The position numbers were made by a program, and so were the translations under genes. 64,000 nucleotides of DNA from an uncultured Campylobacterales bacterium (GTDB lineage: Bacteria; Campylobacterota; Campylobacteria; Campylobacterales; Sulfurimonadaceae), in the NCBI GenBank assembly GCA_903892995.1, contig CAITKP010000092.1, positions 1 through 64,000 on the forward strand. The letters are read 5' to 3'. Below, one piece after another: positions 26,119 to 35,241 of the stretch. The notes below the pieces were generated by a model. It worked only from the letters and a program-made list of their open reading frames with translations. It had not been told where the DNA came from and did no database searches. Position 1 is the first letter of the stretch. The number at the start of each line of letters is the position of its first letter.

Positions 26119-27167
26119 GATATTGGATATTGGTTTTATTTTTTGCAAATTTAGCACATGCAACAATAAATATGAGTGAAAATCAGATTAAAAAACTTGG
26201 GATAACGGATGTACAGATTCAGATGACACCCACAGATGCTATAGGTCCGTTTATTGGTACATTTGAGTTTTCTGATGAGAACTCTTACAACTACTCTTTA
26301 AATAGTGAGGGAACGGTTATAAATATTTTAAAAAAGCAGGGTGATAGTGTACGCAAAGGAGAGGTGATATGTAAAATTGCTTCATCCGAACTACTTGGAG
26401 CAAGTTATGAGATCAAAGAGCTTTCTGGGCGCTATAAAATTATTAATGGACAAGCAAAGAAAGATGCCAATCTCTATGCTGATGGTATTATCTCTCAACG
26501 GGAAGCACAAAATAGCCAACTTGAAGCTATGAGTCTCAAAGCTAAAATAGCTTCATTGGTGGGACGATTCCAATTTATAGGAGCAGATTTGACTCCAATA
26601 GATGGCATGGCATTTACTATCAGAGCAAAACGCTCAGGTGTTATAACACAAGCACCATCAATGGGCGGAGAGAAGATAAACCCATTTGCTCCTTACATGA
26701 AAATATCTAATACAAACTCTTTAAACGCGATTATTATGGTTTCTCCAAAGCTTGTTGATTCGATACAAAAAGGGGCAATAGTTTTCGATGATGAGGGTAA
26801 GACACTTGGAAAGGTTAATGCAGTAGGAGTCGCAGTAAATCGTACAAATAATTCCGCACAGGTGAATGCCCGTATAACCGCGCATCAAGAAACTTTTCAT
26901 GTTGGAACATCAATGGAGATGTATATTTCTGTAAGTCAGCTCAACAAATGGGTTGTTCTTCCAAAATCCTCTTTGACAAAATATAAAAATAAAGATATCT
27001 GTTTTGTGAAAACGCCCAAGGGCTTTGAACCAAAAAATGTTGAAATATTAAAAAGTTTTAAAAACTCTGTTGCAGTTAAGCCAGATGGATTTACAGTAAA
27101 AACTCATGTTGCAAACAATGGGATCATCAATCTCAAAGGAGCATTAAGCGGAATGGGATTTGAATAA
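26109..27167 (+). CDS. periplasmic adaptor of heavy-metal RND efflux (CzcB/CusB-like)
   Basis: The 352-residue protein has a signal peptide (MRYWILVLFFANLAHA). A lipoyl half (GTVINILKKQGDSVRKGEVICKI), a helical hairpin, the second lipoyl half (IRAKRSGVITQAPSMGGEKI) and a beta-barrel domain (LNAIIMVSPKLVDSIQKG...GKVNAVG) follow in the usual order. It links the TolC-like channel to the RND pump. No extra metal-binding Met/His extension is seen. The stop overlaps the pump start by one base. Confidence 0.88.
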   Translation: MEMRYWILVLFFANLAHATINMSENQIKKLGITDVQIQMTPTDAIGPFIGTFEFSDENSYNYSLNSEGTVINILKKQGDSVRKGEVICKIASSELLGASYEIKELSGRYKIINGQAKKDANLYADGIISQREAQNSQLEAMSLKAKIASLVGRFQFIGADLTPIDGMAFTIRAKRSGVITQAPSMGGEKINPFAPYMKISNTNSLNAIIMVSPKLVDSIQKGAIVFDDEGKTLGKVNAVGVAVNRTNNSAQVNARITAHQETFHVGTSMEMYISVSQLNKWVVLPKSSLTKYKNKDICFVKTPKGFEPKNVEILKSFKNSVAVKPDGFTVKTHVANNGIINLKGALSGMGFE

Positions 27168-30100
27168 TGCTTCATACAATTATTGAATTTTCTCTCAAAC
27201 AGCGCTTGGTTGTTATATTATTATCTCTAGCACTTTTTGCATATGGCGTGTACTCATTTTTAAAGATTCCTATTGATGCATTTCCCGATATTTCATCGAC
27301 TCAAGTAAAAATTATTTTAAAAGCTCCTGGTATGACTCCCGAAGAGGTTGAAAACAGAGTTGTTAAACCTCTAGAAGCTGAACTCCTTGGTTTAGAGAAT
27401 GAAAAACTTTTAAAAAGTACATCTAAATATGCTATTGCTGATATTACGATTGATTTTCTAGATGGGAGCGATATCTATAAAGCTCGTGCGCAAGTAGCAG
27501 AAAAACTCGCAACAACCATGTCTGCTCTTCCTAATGGTGTTTCAGGCGGTATGGCACCTATTACCACTCCACTTGGAGAGGCCTTTATGTTTACTATTGA
27601 GGGAGATATCAGCCAAAAAGAGAAGCGTGATTTACTTGATTTTGTGATACGTCCATCTCTTAGAGGTGCAAAAGGTGTTGCAGATCTCAATGCGCTTGGA
27701 GGTGAATCAAGAGCAATTATTGTAGAGCCAAATGTTTTAGCTATGAAGCATTTAGGTGTTTCTATGAGTGCATTAGAGGAAACGCTTTCTAAAAATCTGA
27801 AAAATGATGGAGCAGGAAGAATTGATGCTAATGAAGAGAGTTTATTGGTAAAAGTGGAAAGCGGCGTAAAAACTCCAGCTGAAATTGCAAATATTACAAT
27901 ACATTCACAAAATGGTCCTCTTCGCATAGGTGATTTTTGTGAAATTCGTGATGATTCACGTACACGTCTTGGCTTTGTGACAAAAAATGGACTTGGAGAA
28001 GCTACAGAGGGTCTTGTTTTGACACTAAAAGGTGCTAATGCTCAAGAAACAGTAAAACAGATAAAAGAGAGACTTGCCACACTAGCTCCACAACTGCCTG
28101 CTGGAGTGAGCATAGTGCCATTTTATGATCGAAGTGAGCTTGTTCAAAAGGCTGTTCACACCGTTTCAAAAGCACTGATAGAAGCGATTGTTTTGGTTAT
28201 CATCTTACTTATTTTATTTTTGGGTGATATCCGCGCTGCTATCGCGGTGAGTATGATCCTACCATTTTCACTTGCTTTGGCGTTTATTATGATGCGTTTT
28301 TTTGGCTTAAGTGCAAATCTTATGAGTTTGGGAGGTTTGGCAATAGCTATTGGTATGCTGGTGGATTCTGCCGTTGTTGTTGTTGAAAATGCTTTCGCAA
28401 AATTAAGCGAAGGGGATTCTTCACTACCAAAATTGCATCAAGTTTATCGTGCGACAAAAGAGGTCAGCGTTGCAGTTTTTAGCGGAATATTGATTATTAC
28501 TGTCGTTTTTCTTCCTTTATTGACCTTGGAAGGATTAGAAGGAAAAATGTTTGCTCCTGTTGCTATGACAATTGTTTTTGCACTTTTTGGATCTTTGATT
28601 TTATCGCTTACTTTGATTCCCGTACTCTCATCGATCCTTTTAAAAAGTTCGCACCATGAAGAGACAAAAATTTCACTATTTTTTAATCGTCTTTACAATC
28701 CACTGCTTGAATTTTCTCTCAAAAAGACAAAAACACTTTTTGTTGGTGCTATTATTTTTTTAATCATGAGTTTTAGCCTTTTCTTTTTATTGGGGAAAAG
28801 TTTTATGCCAACACTGGATGAGGGAGATATCATTTTAGGAATAGAAACGGCTCCATCTATATCATTAGAGCGTTCAAAAGCGCTTAACCTTGCAATTGAG
28901 CAGGCTATAATCGCTCATGTTCCAGAGGTTAAAACGATTGTGGCTCGTACAGGTTCTGATGAACTTGGACTTGATCCAATGGGTTTAAATCAAACCGATA
29001 CTTTTATAACTTTAAAACCATCTAATGAGTGGAAAGTTAGCTCTAAAGAGGAGATCAAAAAAGAGATCAAGGATGCTTTGAAAGAGTTTTCAGGGATAAG
29101 TTTTAGCTTTTCACAACCCATTGAGATGCGTATCTCTGAAATGTTGACAGGAACACGTGGCGACTTAGCTATTAAAATATATGGAACTGATATTACAACG
29201 CTAAATGATTTGAGTCAAAAGATTGCCGATATCCTTGAAAAAATCCAAGGATCATCTGAAGTGTTTACAACACTAAATGAGGGTGTGAACTATTTGAGTG
29301 TCAAACCAAATCGTATAGAAACTGCAAAAACTGGTGTTGATTCAGCTGAGTTGGGTCTATTTTTGAAAGTTGCCCTAGAGGGAGTGACTATTGATGAACT
29401 TCCCCTAGGCAACAAGAGAATACCAGTCATGATGAGATTAGCAAATGAGTATAGTACAGATATGGAGGATTTTAAATCTTTAGAGATGCCATTATCTGAT
29501 GGATATGCAATTGGGATCTCTAGTGTTGCAGATATACGTAGCGTTGAGGGTGCATTAAAAGTTGATCGTGAAAATGGAGAGCGACTTAGCAGTGTGAGAT
29601 CGAATGTTGTAGATAGAGACTTAGTCGGATTTGTTGAAGAGGCAAAACAAAAGATTGCAACAGAGATTAAATTGCCACAAGGGTATCGTATTGTTTATGG
29701 CGGTCAATTTGAAAATCAACAAAGAGCTGCTGCAAAATTGATGACAGTTGTGCCATTGTCTATTGGAGTTATTTTTCTGATTCTCTTTTTCACATTTAAA
29801 TCTGTCAGTAAAACTTTGTTGATCCTGCTCAATATTCCATTTGCCGTTACAGGAGGGATTATATCTTTGTATCTTTCTGGTGAATACTTGTCAGTTCCTG
29901 CATCGGTAGGATTTATAGCACTTTTTGGAATAGCGGTTTTAAATGGTGTTGTAATGGTGAGTTATTTTAATATATTGCTTAAAAATGGATGCAATATAGA
30001 TGATGTTGTTCGTACTGGAGCACAAAGACGTTTACGTCCAGTTCTTATGACTGCATTTATTGCAGCACTTGGATTGCTTCCTTTACTCTTTTCAACTGGT

Positions 30101-30241
30101 GTGGGAAGTGAGATTCAAAAGCCATTGGCGATTGTTGTTTTAGGCGGTTTAGTTACTTCGACCATATTAACACTTTTGATATTGCCGCCTGCATTTAAAA
30201 TACTCTATAAAAAGGAAGCAAAAAATGTTGAAAATGCTTGA
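27167..30241 (+). CDS. heavy-metal RND efflux pump (CzcA/CusA family)
   Basis: The 1024-residue inner-membrane pump has the HME-RND layout: TM1, a large periplasmic loop, TM2-TM7, a second loop and TM8-TM12. The opening DAFPDISSTQVKI and the loop QTDTFITLKPSNEW identify the metal branch. TM4 reads AIGMLVDSAVVVVENAF, which differs from both the DFGxxxDGAxxxxEN of divalent-metal pumps and the AxGxxxDAxxxxxEN of copper/silver pumps, so I cannot name the metal. It exports cations from periplasm or cytoplasm by proton antiport. Confidence 0.93.
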   Translation: MLHTIIEFSLKQRLVVILLSLALFAYGVYSFLKIPIDAFPDISSTQVKIILKAPGMTPEEVENRVVKPLEAELLGLENEKLLKSTSKYAIADITIDFLDGSDIYKARAQVAEKLATTMSALPNGVSGGMAPITTPLGEAFMFTIEGDISQKEKRDLLDFVIRPSLRGAKGVADLNALGGESRAIIVEPNVLAMKHLGVSMSALEETLSKNLKNDGAGRIDANEESLLVKVESGVKTPAEIANITIHSQNGPLRIGDFCEIRDDSRTRLGFVTKNGLGEATEGLVLTLKGANAQETVKQIKERLATLAPQLPAGVSIVPFYDRSELVQKAVHTVSKALIEAIVLVIILLILFLGDIRAAIAVSMILPFSLALAFIMMRFFGLSANLMSLGGLAIAIGMLVDSAVVVVENAFAKLSEGDSSLPKLHQVYRATKEVSVAVFSGILIITVVFLPLLTLEGLEGKMFAPVAMTIVFALFGSLILSLTLIPVLSSILLKSSHHEETKISLFFNRLYNPLLEFSLKKTKTLFVGAIIFLIMSFSLFFLLGKSFMPTLDEGDIILGIETAPSISLERSKALNLAIEQAIIAHVPEVKTIVARTGSDELGLDPMGLNQTDTFITLKPSNEWKVSSKEEIKKEIKDALKEFSGISFSFSQPIEMRISEMLTGTRGDLAIKIYGTDITTLNDLSQKIADILEKIQGSSEVFTTLNEGVNYLSVKPNRIETAKTGVDSAELGLFLKVALEGVTIDELPLGNKRIPVMMRLANEYSTDMEDFKSLEMPLSDGYAIGISSVADIRSVEGALKVDRENGERLSSVRSNVVDRDLVGFVEEAKQKIATEIKLPQGYRIVYGGQFENQQRAAAKLMTVVPLSIGVIFLILFFTFKSVSKTLLILLNIPFAVTGGIISLYLSGEYLSVPASVGFIALFGIAVLNGVVMVSYFNILLKNGCNIDDVVRTGAQRRLRPVLMTAFIAALGLLPLLFSTGVGSEIQKPLAIVVLGGLVTSTILTLLILPPAFKILYKKEAKNVENA

Positions 30242-30509
30242 TATCTATTTTACAATGGAGAATAAAGATCTGCTGGTAGATTTTTTATTAGAAAAAGGGT
30301 ATGATGATTTTTATTTCTTTACATGTAGCAGATATTCTGCAGAATCTTTTCTCATAAGTGCGCAGGAACAAGTGAGTGCACGTCGGGCTTTTGGCCTTTT
30401 TAGAATCTTTATTTTGCCTAATGATGTAGAGTCTCTTGCGCAGAGTATTAGAGAGAGTATTCGTGATAAAAATATTAAAATCTATATGCATGATGTAAGA
30501 GAGTTGTAA
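30225..30509 (+). CDS. DUF3240 protein of metal RND operon
   Basis: The 94-residue soluble protein has the pattern MLDIYFTMENKDLLVDFLLEKGYDDFYFF...FLISAQEQVSARRAFGLFRIFI, which fits DUF3240, a PII-like fold often encoded next to CzcA-type pumps. Its exact role is unknown; binding of metal or of the pump is plausible. The start lies 17 bases inside the pump gene and the stop is immediately before the regulator start. A palindrome core at 30320-30327 encodes FTCS, giving a Cys. Confidence 0.75.
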   Translation: MLKMLDIYFTMENKDLLVDFLLEKGYDDFYFFTCSRYSAESFLISAQEQVSARRAFGLFRIFILPNDVESLAQSIRESIRDKNIKIYMHDVREL

Positions 30510-31166
30510 TTGAGAATCTTGATTGTAGATGATGAAAAAGAGCTTTTGCAACTGCTGCAGATCTCTTTATCGAATGAATTGATTGTAGATATAAGTGATA
30601 CTCCAGAGGAAGCTAAAAACTATCTCGATGCTTACTCTTATGGTGTTGTGATTTTTGATCGAACATTTTATGGCATTGATAGAGTAAAAGAGCTTATAGA
30701 ATACACTAAGAAAAAAAATCCGCAAACGGCTGTTCTTGTTTTAAGTGCATTGAGCAATGTCGAAGATAAAGTTGAAGGGTTTGAATATGGTGGCGATGAT
30801 TATTTAGAAAAGCCATTTGATATCAAAGAACTTCGTGCGAGAATTAACGCACTCTCTCGACGTTTTATGCCAAAAAAAATCAATTTAGAGTCCCATATTA
30901 TAGACATTGAAAATAAGACAATTGAATATAATGGCTCTATTTTAAAATTGAGTAAAAATGAGCACAACCTCTTTTTTTATCTTCTTAAAAGATCACCCAA
31001 TATTGTCTCAAGAGAGGAGATTATTGATGCAATTTATGACCATCCAGAATCTTTAAGTTCAAATGTTATCGATGAACTTGTCGCTAGATTGCGAAAAAAA
31101 ATTGATACAAATATCATTAAAACTATTAAAACAAGAGGATATGTGATTGAACTTCCATCTGCTTAA
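30510..31166 (+). CDS. OmpR-family response regulator of the RND operon
   Basis: The 218-residue regulator starts at TTG directly after the DUF3240 stop. It has a receiver (VDDEKELLQLL, Lys in DYLEKPFD) and a winged helix ending IIKTIKTRGYVIE. The phospho-acceptor region reads VVIFDRTFYGID in place of the usual LDLmLPg.dG, so Asp is kept but the loop is unusual. It presumably controls the efflux operon it belongs to, with the kinase overlapping its end by 20 bases. Confidence 0.88.
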   Translation: MRILIVDDEKELLQLLQISLSNELIVDISDTPEEAKNYLDAYSYGVVIFDRTFYGIDRVKELIEYTKKKNPQTAVLVLSALSNVEDKVEGFEYGGDDYLEKPFDIKELRARINALSRRFMPKKINLESHIIDIENKTIEYNGSILKLSKNEHNLFFYLLKRSPNIVSREEIIDAIYDHPESLSSNVIDELVARLRKKIDTNIIKTIKTRGYVIELPSA

Positions 31167-32370
31167 ATCCCTAAAAGTTAAAATCCTAGTTTTAACCTCT
31201 TTATTTATTGCTGTCACATTTGCAATCAACTGGAATTTAGCGGTGAATACTATTGAAAAAGAGAAAAAAGAGGATTTAAAAAATATTCTTGCTCATGTTT
31301 TGGTAGAGAGTGTGGATGAGTATATGGTTTCTAATCTTACCCTTTCTTCGGATGTAACATATTTACAAACGATTCCTCATAATGTGATGATATTGAAAAA
31401 CTCAGAAGTGCATAATCTTCATTTTACTCTCACGCAAACTCCTGCACAATTTTCAGATGATGTGATAGGAGTTTCCACTAGAACTCACGATTACTATCTT
31501 AATATCAGCAGTGATACAAAAAAAATAGATCAAGCAGTGAGCAAATATGCCAATCAGCTTTTTGAACAATACTTTATAACTTTACTGATCTTTTTGGGGA
31601 CGAGTTGGTTTTTTTTACAACGCTATCTTACACCGCTTTCAAAGCTTGCAAATCAGATATCGGCATGGAAAGATGATGATCCTTTTGCATTTAGCGTTAA
31701 AAATGTTGGTTCAGAGATTCAGGAACTCTCCTTTGCTTTTTCAAATCTTATTAAGCGTTTGGATGGATTCAGAAAAAAGGAAAAAGAGCTTTTCAAAGAG
31801 ATGGCACATGAGCTTAAAACTCCTCTTGCTATTATGAAAGCTAGAATAGATGTGTATGAAAATGATGATACAGCTGATAAAAAAAAGTTTATCAGTGACT
31901 TCAACAATGATATCGCAAGATTGACATCGGAGTTAAAAAGCATACTTTTTTTCGAAAGTAGTGATTTTGATCAAAAAACAAAATTTTATGTAGATGAAAT
32001 TTTGACACAAGTAATTGCAAAGACAGAGATTTTAGCACATAGCAGGGGATTGCATCTTTTTGTATGTGCAGATAATTTTGAAGTTTTTATATCAAAAAAA
32101 CTCTTTAAAAAAGTTCTCATAGTACTTATAGAAAATGCTCTAACCTATGCGAAAGAAAATAGTGAAATAAAGATTGATGTAGGGGCGAATGAAAAGCGAG
32201 TGAGTATCACGAATGTGAAAAATAAAGAAAAATTTCTTTTTAGCTCAAAGATAGGGCATAAAATATTAAATAGAATCACGCAAGAGATCAATATTAAATT
32301 TGAAATTTTTGAAAATGATGAGATATATTGTGTTAATATTTTTCTTGACAAACAACAAGGGAAAAGTTAA
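31147..32370 (+). CDS. sensor histidine kinase of the RND operon, degenerate ATP lid
   Basis: The 407-residue kinase (TTG start, the only early start in frame) has TM1 (ILVLTSLFIAVTFA), a periplasmic loop of about 120 residues, TM2 (FITLLIFLGTSWFFL), HAMP and the H box FKEMAHELKTPLA. The N box is VLIENALTYAKEN. After it I see no DxGxG: the stretch reads ITNVKNKEKFLFSSKIGHKILNRI, with only a short G2-like part. It may be a weak kinase, or an atypical one like ArsS. It is co-translated with its regulator. Confidence 0.85.
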   Translation: MNFHLLKSLKVKILVLTSLFIAVTFAINWNLAVNTIEKEKKEDLKNILAHVLVESVDEYMVSNLTLSSDVTYLQTIPHNVMILKNSEVHNLHFTLTQTPAQFSDDVIGVSTRTHDYYLNISSDTKKIDQAVSKYANQLFEQYFITLLIFLGTSWFFLQRYLTPLSKLANQISAWKDDDPFAFSVKNVGSEIQELSFAFSNLIKRLDGFRKKEKELFKEMAHELKTPLAIMKARIDVYENDDTADKKKFISDFNNDIARLTSELKSILFFESSDFDQKTKFYVDEILTQVIAKTEILAHSRGLHLFVCADNFEVFISKKLFKKVLIVLIENALTYAKENSEIKIDVGANEKRVSITNVKNKEKFLFSSKIGHKILNRITQEINIKFEIFENDEIYCVNIFLDKQQGKS

Positions 32371-33390
32371 ATGCTCATAAAATTCTGTATAAAAAATATC
32401 CTTCTTTTTGGTGTATTGATATTTACTGGATGCACTGCGCCAGCTATAAGTTCCCAAACAAATAAACAGATGCAACAGATCTCTTTAGAAGAGTTTCACA
32501 AAAAAATGAAGAATCAAGAAAAGTTTTCAGCACCTGTCATATTTGAAAAAACAGAACATGGATTTAGCATAAATGGTAAAGCGTATAAAGATGAAGATGG
32601 TGATATCGAAGATGTTGGCTTTAATAAAGCTACGGGATTTGTGAGTTATCTAATCCATATTAAAGATGATGAATATGCAATAAAGAGTTTACAAGTTTTA
32701 TCTAATGAAAAAGCCTTTACAGTTGCACAAGTGAAACAGATGAATAATATTTGGTACATCACGAGTTGCATGAATGAAACCTTGCATGGTAAAAGATTGA
32801 TTTTAGGTTCGAAAGGTTTTGTGCTTGTTCAAGAAAATGAAGATGTTCTCCTCTATGATTACCTCAGCGAAATAAAAACCATCCATATTCAAGCTGGATA
32901 TCAAATATCAAGCTATCAAAATGGTGATATTTCTGATAGCAAGATCATTCTCACACAAAGTTCAAAAATATTATCAGGTTTTAATATCTGTGATTACTTT
33001 AAAAGTACAGCAGATCTTAACTATCATCTAACAAATCTTGATACAAATCGCAGTTTTGATATGAATATTTCTCATGATGGATCACCATCAAAAATATGTA
33101 CAAAATATATGGGAAGATGGAATAATCCAAAATGTGTGCAATACAAAGAGCGAAGAACACCTCTCTCTACGAGTATAGAATGGATATACTCTCCATCTGG
33201 AGTCATTGCCATTACTCTTGAAAACAGTATGCAACAGATCTACATGACAAACCTAACAACTAATAAAAAAACCCTGCTAGATAGTTGTCCATCAAAATTT
33301 AAAGGGTTTAAAATTGATGCAGATAATGAAAAAAAATTTACTATTATGGCTACATGTAAAGATACCAATAAAATAGTTTTAAAGTTTTGA
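32371..33390 (+). CDS. putative lipoprotein of unknown function
   Basis: The 339-residue protein has a lipoprotein signal (IKNILLFGVLIFTGC, lipobox FTGC, Cys near 21). The mature part is rich in beta-strand patterns and has several Cys (SCMNET, NICDYF, ICTKYMG, KCVQYK, DSCPSK, ATCKDT). The repeated 'strand-turn' character may be a beta-propeller, but no family is recognised. It begins right after the kinase stop, so it is likely the last gene of the metal-efflux operon. A palindrome core lies at 33351-33358. Confidence 0.7.
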   Translation: MLIKFCIKNILLFGVLIFTGCTAPAISSQTNKQMQQISLEEFHKKMKNQEKFSAPVIFEKTEHGFSINGKAYKDEDGDIEDVGFNKATGFVSYLIHIKDDEYAIKSLQVLSNEKAFTVAQVKQMNNIWYITSCMNETLHGKRLILGSKGFVLVQENEDVLLYDYLSEIKTIHIQAGYQISSYQNGDISDSKIILTQSSKILSGFNICDYFKSTADLNYHLTNLDTNRSFDMNISHDGSPSKICTKYMGRWNNPKCVQYKERRTPLSTSIEWIYSPSGVIAITLENSMQQIYMTNLTTNKKTLLDSCPSKFKGFKIDADNEKKFTIMATCKDTNKIVLKF

Positions 33391-33421
33391 ACTATATTTC
33401 AACCTCATTCTTCTAGTGTTA

Positions 33422-33454
33422 TCTTCATATAATCTTCATTTTTATTCATTATAG
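33422..33454 (+). promoter_or_regulatory. tandem direct repeats and -10 upstream of the cytochrome-porin gene
   Basis: TCTTCAT occurs at 33422-33428 and again 11 bases later at 33433-33439, with a near copy TATTCAT at 33443-33449, followed by a -10-like TTATAG. Heptamers spaced by one helical turn and lying where a -35 should be are typical binding sites of OmpR/PhoB-family regulators, three of which are encoded within 20 kb. Confidence 0.5.
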
Positions 33455-33488
33455 TTCTGATATCAAATATTTATTGGAGAAAATAATA

Positions 33489-34832
33489 ATGAAAAAATCT
33501 GCTTTTTCGACAGCTGCTATAATGACATTTTTACTGACACTAATCGCAGTTGATAACGCTTATGCTGTACCAAGTTTTGCACGACAAACAGGACTTGATT
33601 GTATGGCGTGTCATACAGCTTTTCCTGAATTGACACAAATGGGACGCGATTTTAAACTACGCGGATATACGATGGGTGGAGGGGAGACTAAAATGCCTCT
33701 TCCTTTAGCCGCAATGGTTATGGCTGATGCGACAAATATTGCAAAAAGTAAAAATGCTAACGGTGACTATATGGCCGCTAATGGCAATGGACAAGATAGA
33801 AATAATGAACTTGTCGTACCGCAGGTTAGTCTTTTTTATGGTGGAAAGATCTATGGAAATCTTGGTATGTTTATGCAAGTGACTTATGATGGCACAAATT
33901 TGCCTCAAGATAAGGGTGTTGCGACAAACACGGCTATGGATAACACTGATATTAGATATGCAGATTCTAAGATGATTGCAGACAAAGAACTTATATATGG
34001 TGTCACACTCAATAATAATCCATCTGTGCAAGATATCTGGAACTCAACATCAGCTTGGGGCTTTCCTTATGCTTCTTCTGCAGTAGCACCAGCGCCAAGT
34101 GCGTCAACTCTTTTAGATGGTGGTTTAAGTCAAATGGTCGCAGGTTTGAGTGCTTATGCAATGTGGAATGATATGATCTATGTAGAAGCAGGCGCATATC
34201 AAACAGCACCAAAAAATGGGGTTTTAAGTTTCCTTGGATGGAATAACGGCGGAGCTAATCCTGTAGTTCATGGAAATGCACCGTATGGACGTATCGCTTT
34301 GCAACATGATTTTGGAGATCATTATCTGATGGTTGGTTCATCTATGATGACTACAAGTGTGAAACAAGATGGTACAGATAAACTTGATACACATCATGAT
34401 TGGTCTGTGGATGCAGAGTACCAATACAATTATGATAAGCATTATGTCACAGCGACAGCTTCAAAAATATGGGAAAAAGCGAATCTTGATGCAAGCCAAT
34501 TTTTAGGGAATGCAGATAATAGTTCTGATTCTATAACTACAACAAAAGTCAAAGCAAGCTACTATTATGATCATAAATACGGAGCTTCACTTGGGTATGT
34601 TACAACATCTGGAAATGTAGATGTAAAAAAATATACCGATAGCGCAAATGGTTCACCTGATAGCAGTTATAGTATCGCCGAGTTTGATTATCTACCGATT
34701 AGTCAAGTTAAATTTTCTTTATCATATACCATGTATGACAAATTTAACGGAGTAAAAACAAACTATGATAACGCAGGGCGCAATGCATCAGATAACAACA
34801 CACTTTATCTTGTGGGGTGGTTTATGTTTTAG
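33489..34832 (+). CDS. monoheme cytochrome-porin fusion (Cyc2-like architecture)
   Basis: From ATG 33489 (GGAG site) the protein has 447 residues: a signal peptide (TAAIMTFLLTLIAVDNAYA), then VPSFARQTGLDCMACHTAFP with a single CxxCH heme motif, then FGRDFKLRGY-like text, and about 380 residues of beta-barrel-like strands ending in LYLVGWFMF, a typical outer-membrane C-terminus (final Phe). Single-heme N-terminus plus porin is the architecture of Cyc2 iron oxidases and related outer-membrane cytochromes. Electron transfer across the outer membrane is plausible; the donor is unknown. Ribosome site and -10 support a separate transcript. Confidence 0.72.
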   Translation: MKKSAFSTAAIMTFLLTLIAVDNAYAVPSFARQTGLDCMACHTAFPELTQMGRDFKLRGYTMGGGETKMPLPLAAMVMADATNIAKSKNANGDYMAANGNGQDRNNELVVPQVSLFYGGKIYGNLGMFMQVTYDGTNLPQDKGVATNTAMDNTDIRYADSKMIADKELIYGVTLNNNPSVQDIWNSTSAWGFPYASSAVAPAPSASTLLDGGLSQMVAGLSAYAMWNDMIYVEAGAYQTAPKNGVLSFLGWNNGGANPVVHGNAPYGRIALQHDFGDHYLMVGSSMMTTSVKQDGTDKLDTHHDWSVDAEYQYNYDKHYVTATASKIWEKANLDASQFLGNADNSSDSITTTKVKASYYYDHKYGASLGYVTTSGNVDVKKYTDSANGSPDSSYSIAEFDYLPISQVKFSLSYTMYDKFNGVKTNYDNAGRNASDNNTLYLVGWFMF

Positions 34833-34901
34833 AGGAACACAAAACATTTAATCAGTAAAGTGCATTTTTAGAAGAAACAAATAAAATCATAGGAGAGACT
34901 C

Positions 34902-35240
34902 ATGACAGTCAATTCAAATACGCCAGTTGCTATAAACACTTTGGCGAATATTCAAAATATCCAACAACCCACTGTTTCAGCACAAGCTACGCGTTCAATG
35001 GATAGAGCTGAGTTTAGTGAAACTGCCAAACAATTATCGCAGGAGGATATGCAAGCTCATAGTAAAAGTGGTGCGAGTGGTACTTGGTCACAACCTTCCT
35101 CACCATCTACACCAACAAACCTCAATACTCCGACTGCAAGTTCTACAAATGATCTTCAGTCTTTATTGATGAAAACAATTTTATCAGCATATGGTTCGAC
35201 GTCTCAGAATGGTTCAAGCAATATGAGTTTAACGGCATAA
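34902..35240 (+). CDS. small S/T/Q-rich protein with SGASGT motif
   Basis: The 112-residue protein is low in complexity (Ser/Thr/Gln/Asn/Pro), with no signal peptide and no Cys. A short helix (DRAEFSETAKQLSQEDMQ) precedes SKSGASGTWSQ, and a helix (NDLQSLLMKTILSAYG) ends it. SGAS-x-T resembles the S/T-G-A-T/S site to which ApbE attaches FMN, and an ApbE gene starts two bases after its stop. A substrate role is inference. The ribosome site is AGGAGAG. Confidence 0.6.
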   Translation: MTVNSNTPVAINTLANIQNIQQPTVSAQATRSMDRAEFSETAKQLSQEDMQAHSKSGASGTWSQPSSPSTPTNLNTPTASSTNDLQSLLMKTILSAYGSTSQNGSSNMSLTA

Positions 35241-35241
35241 T

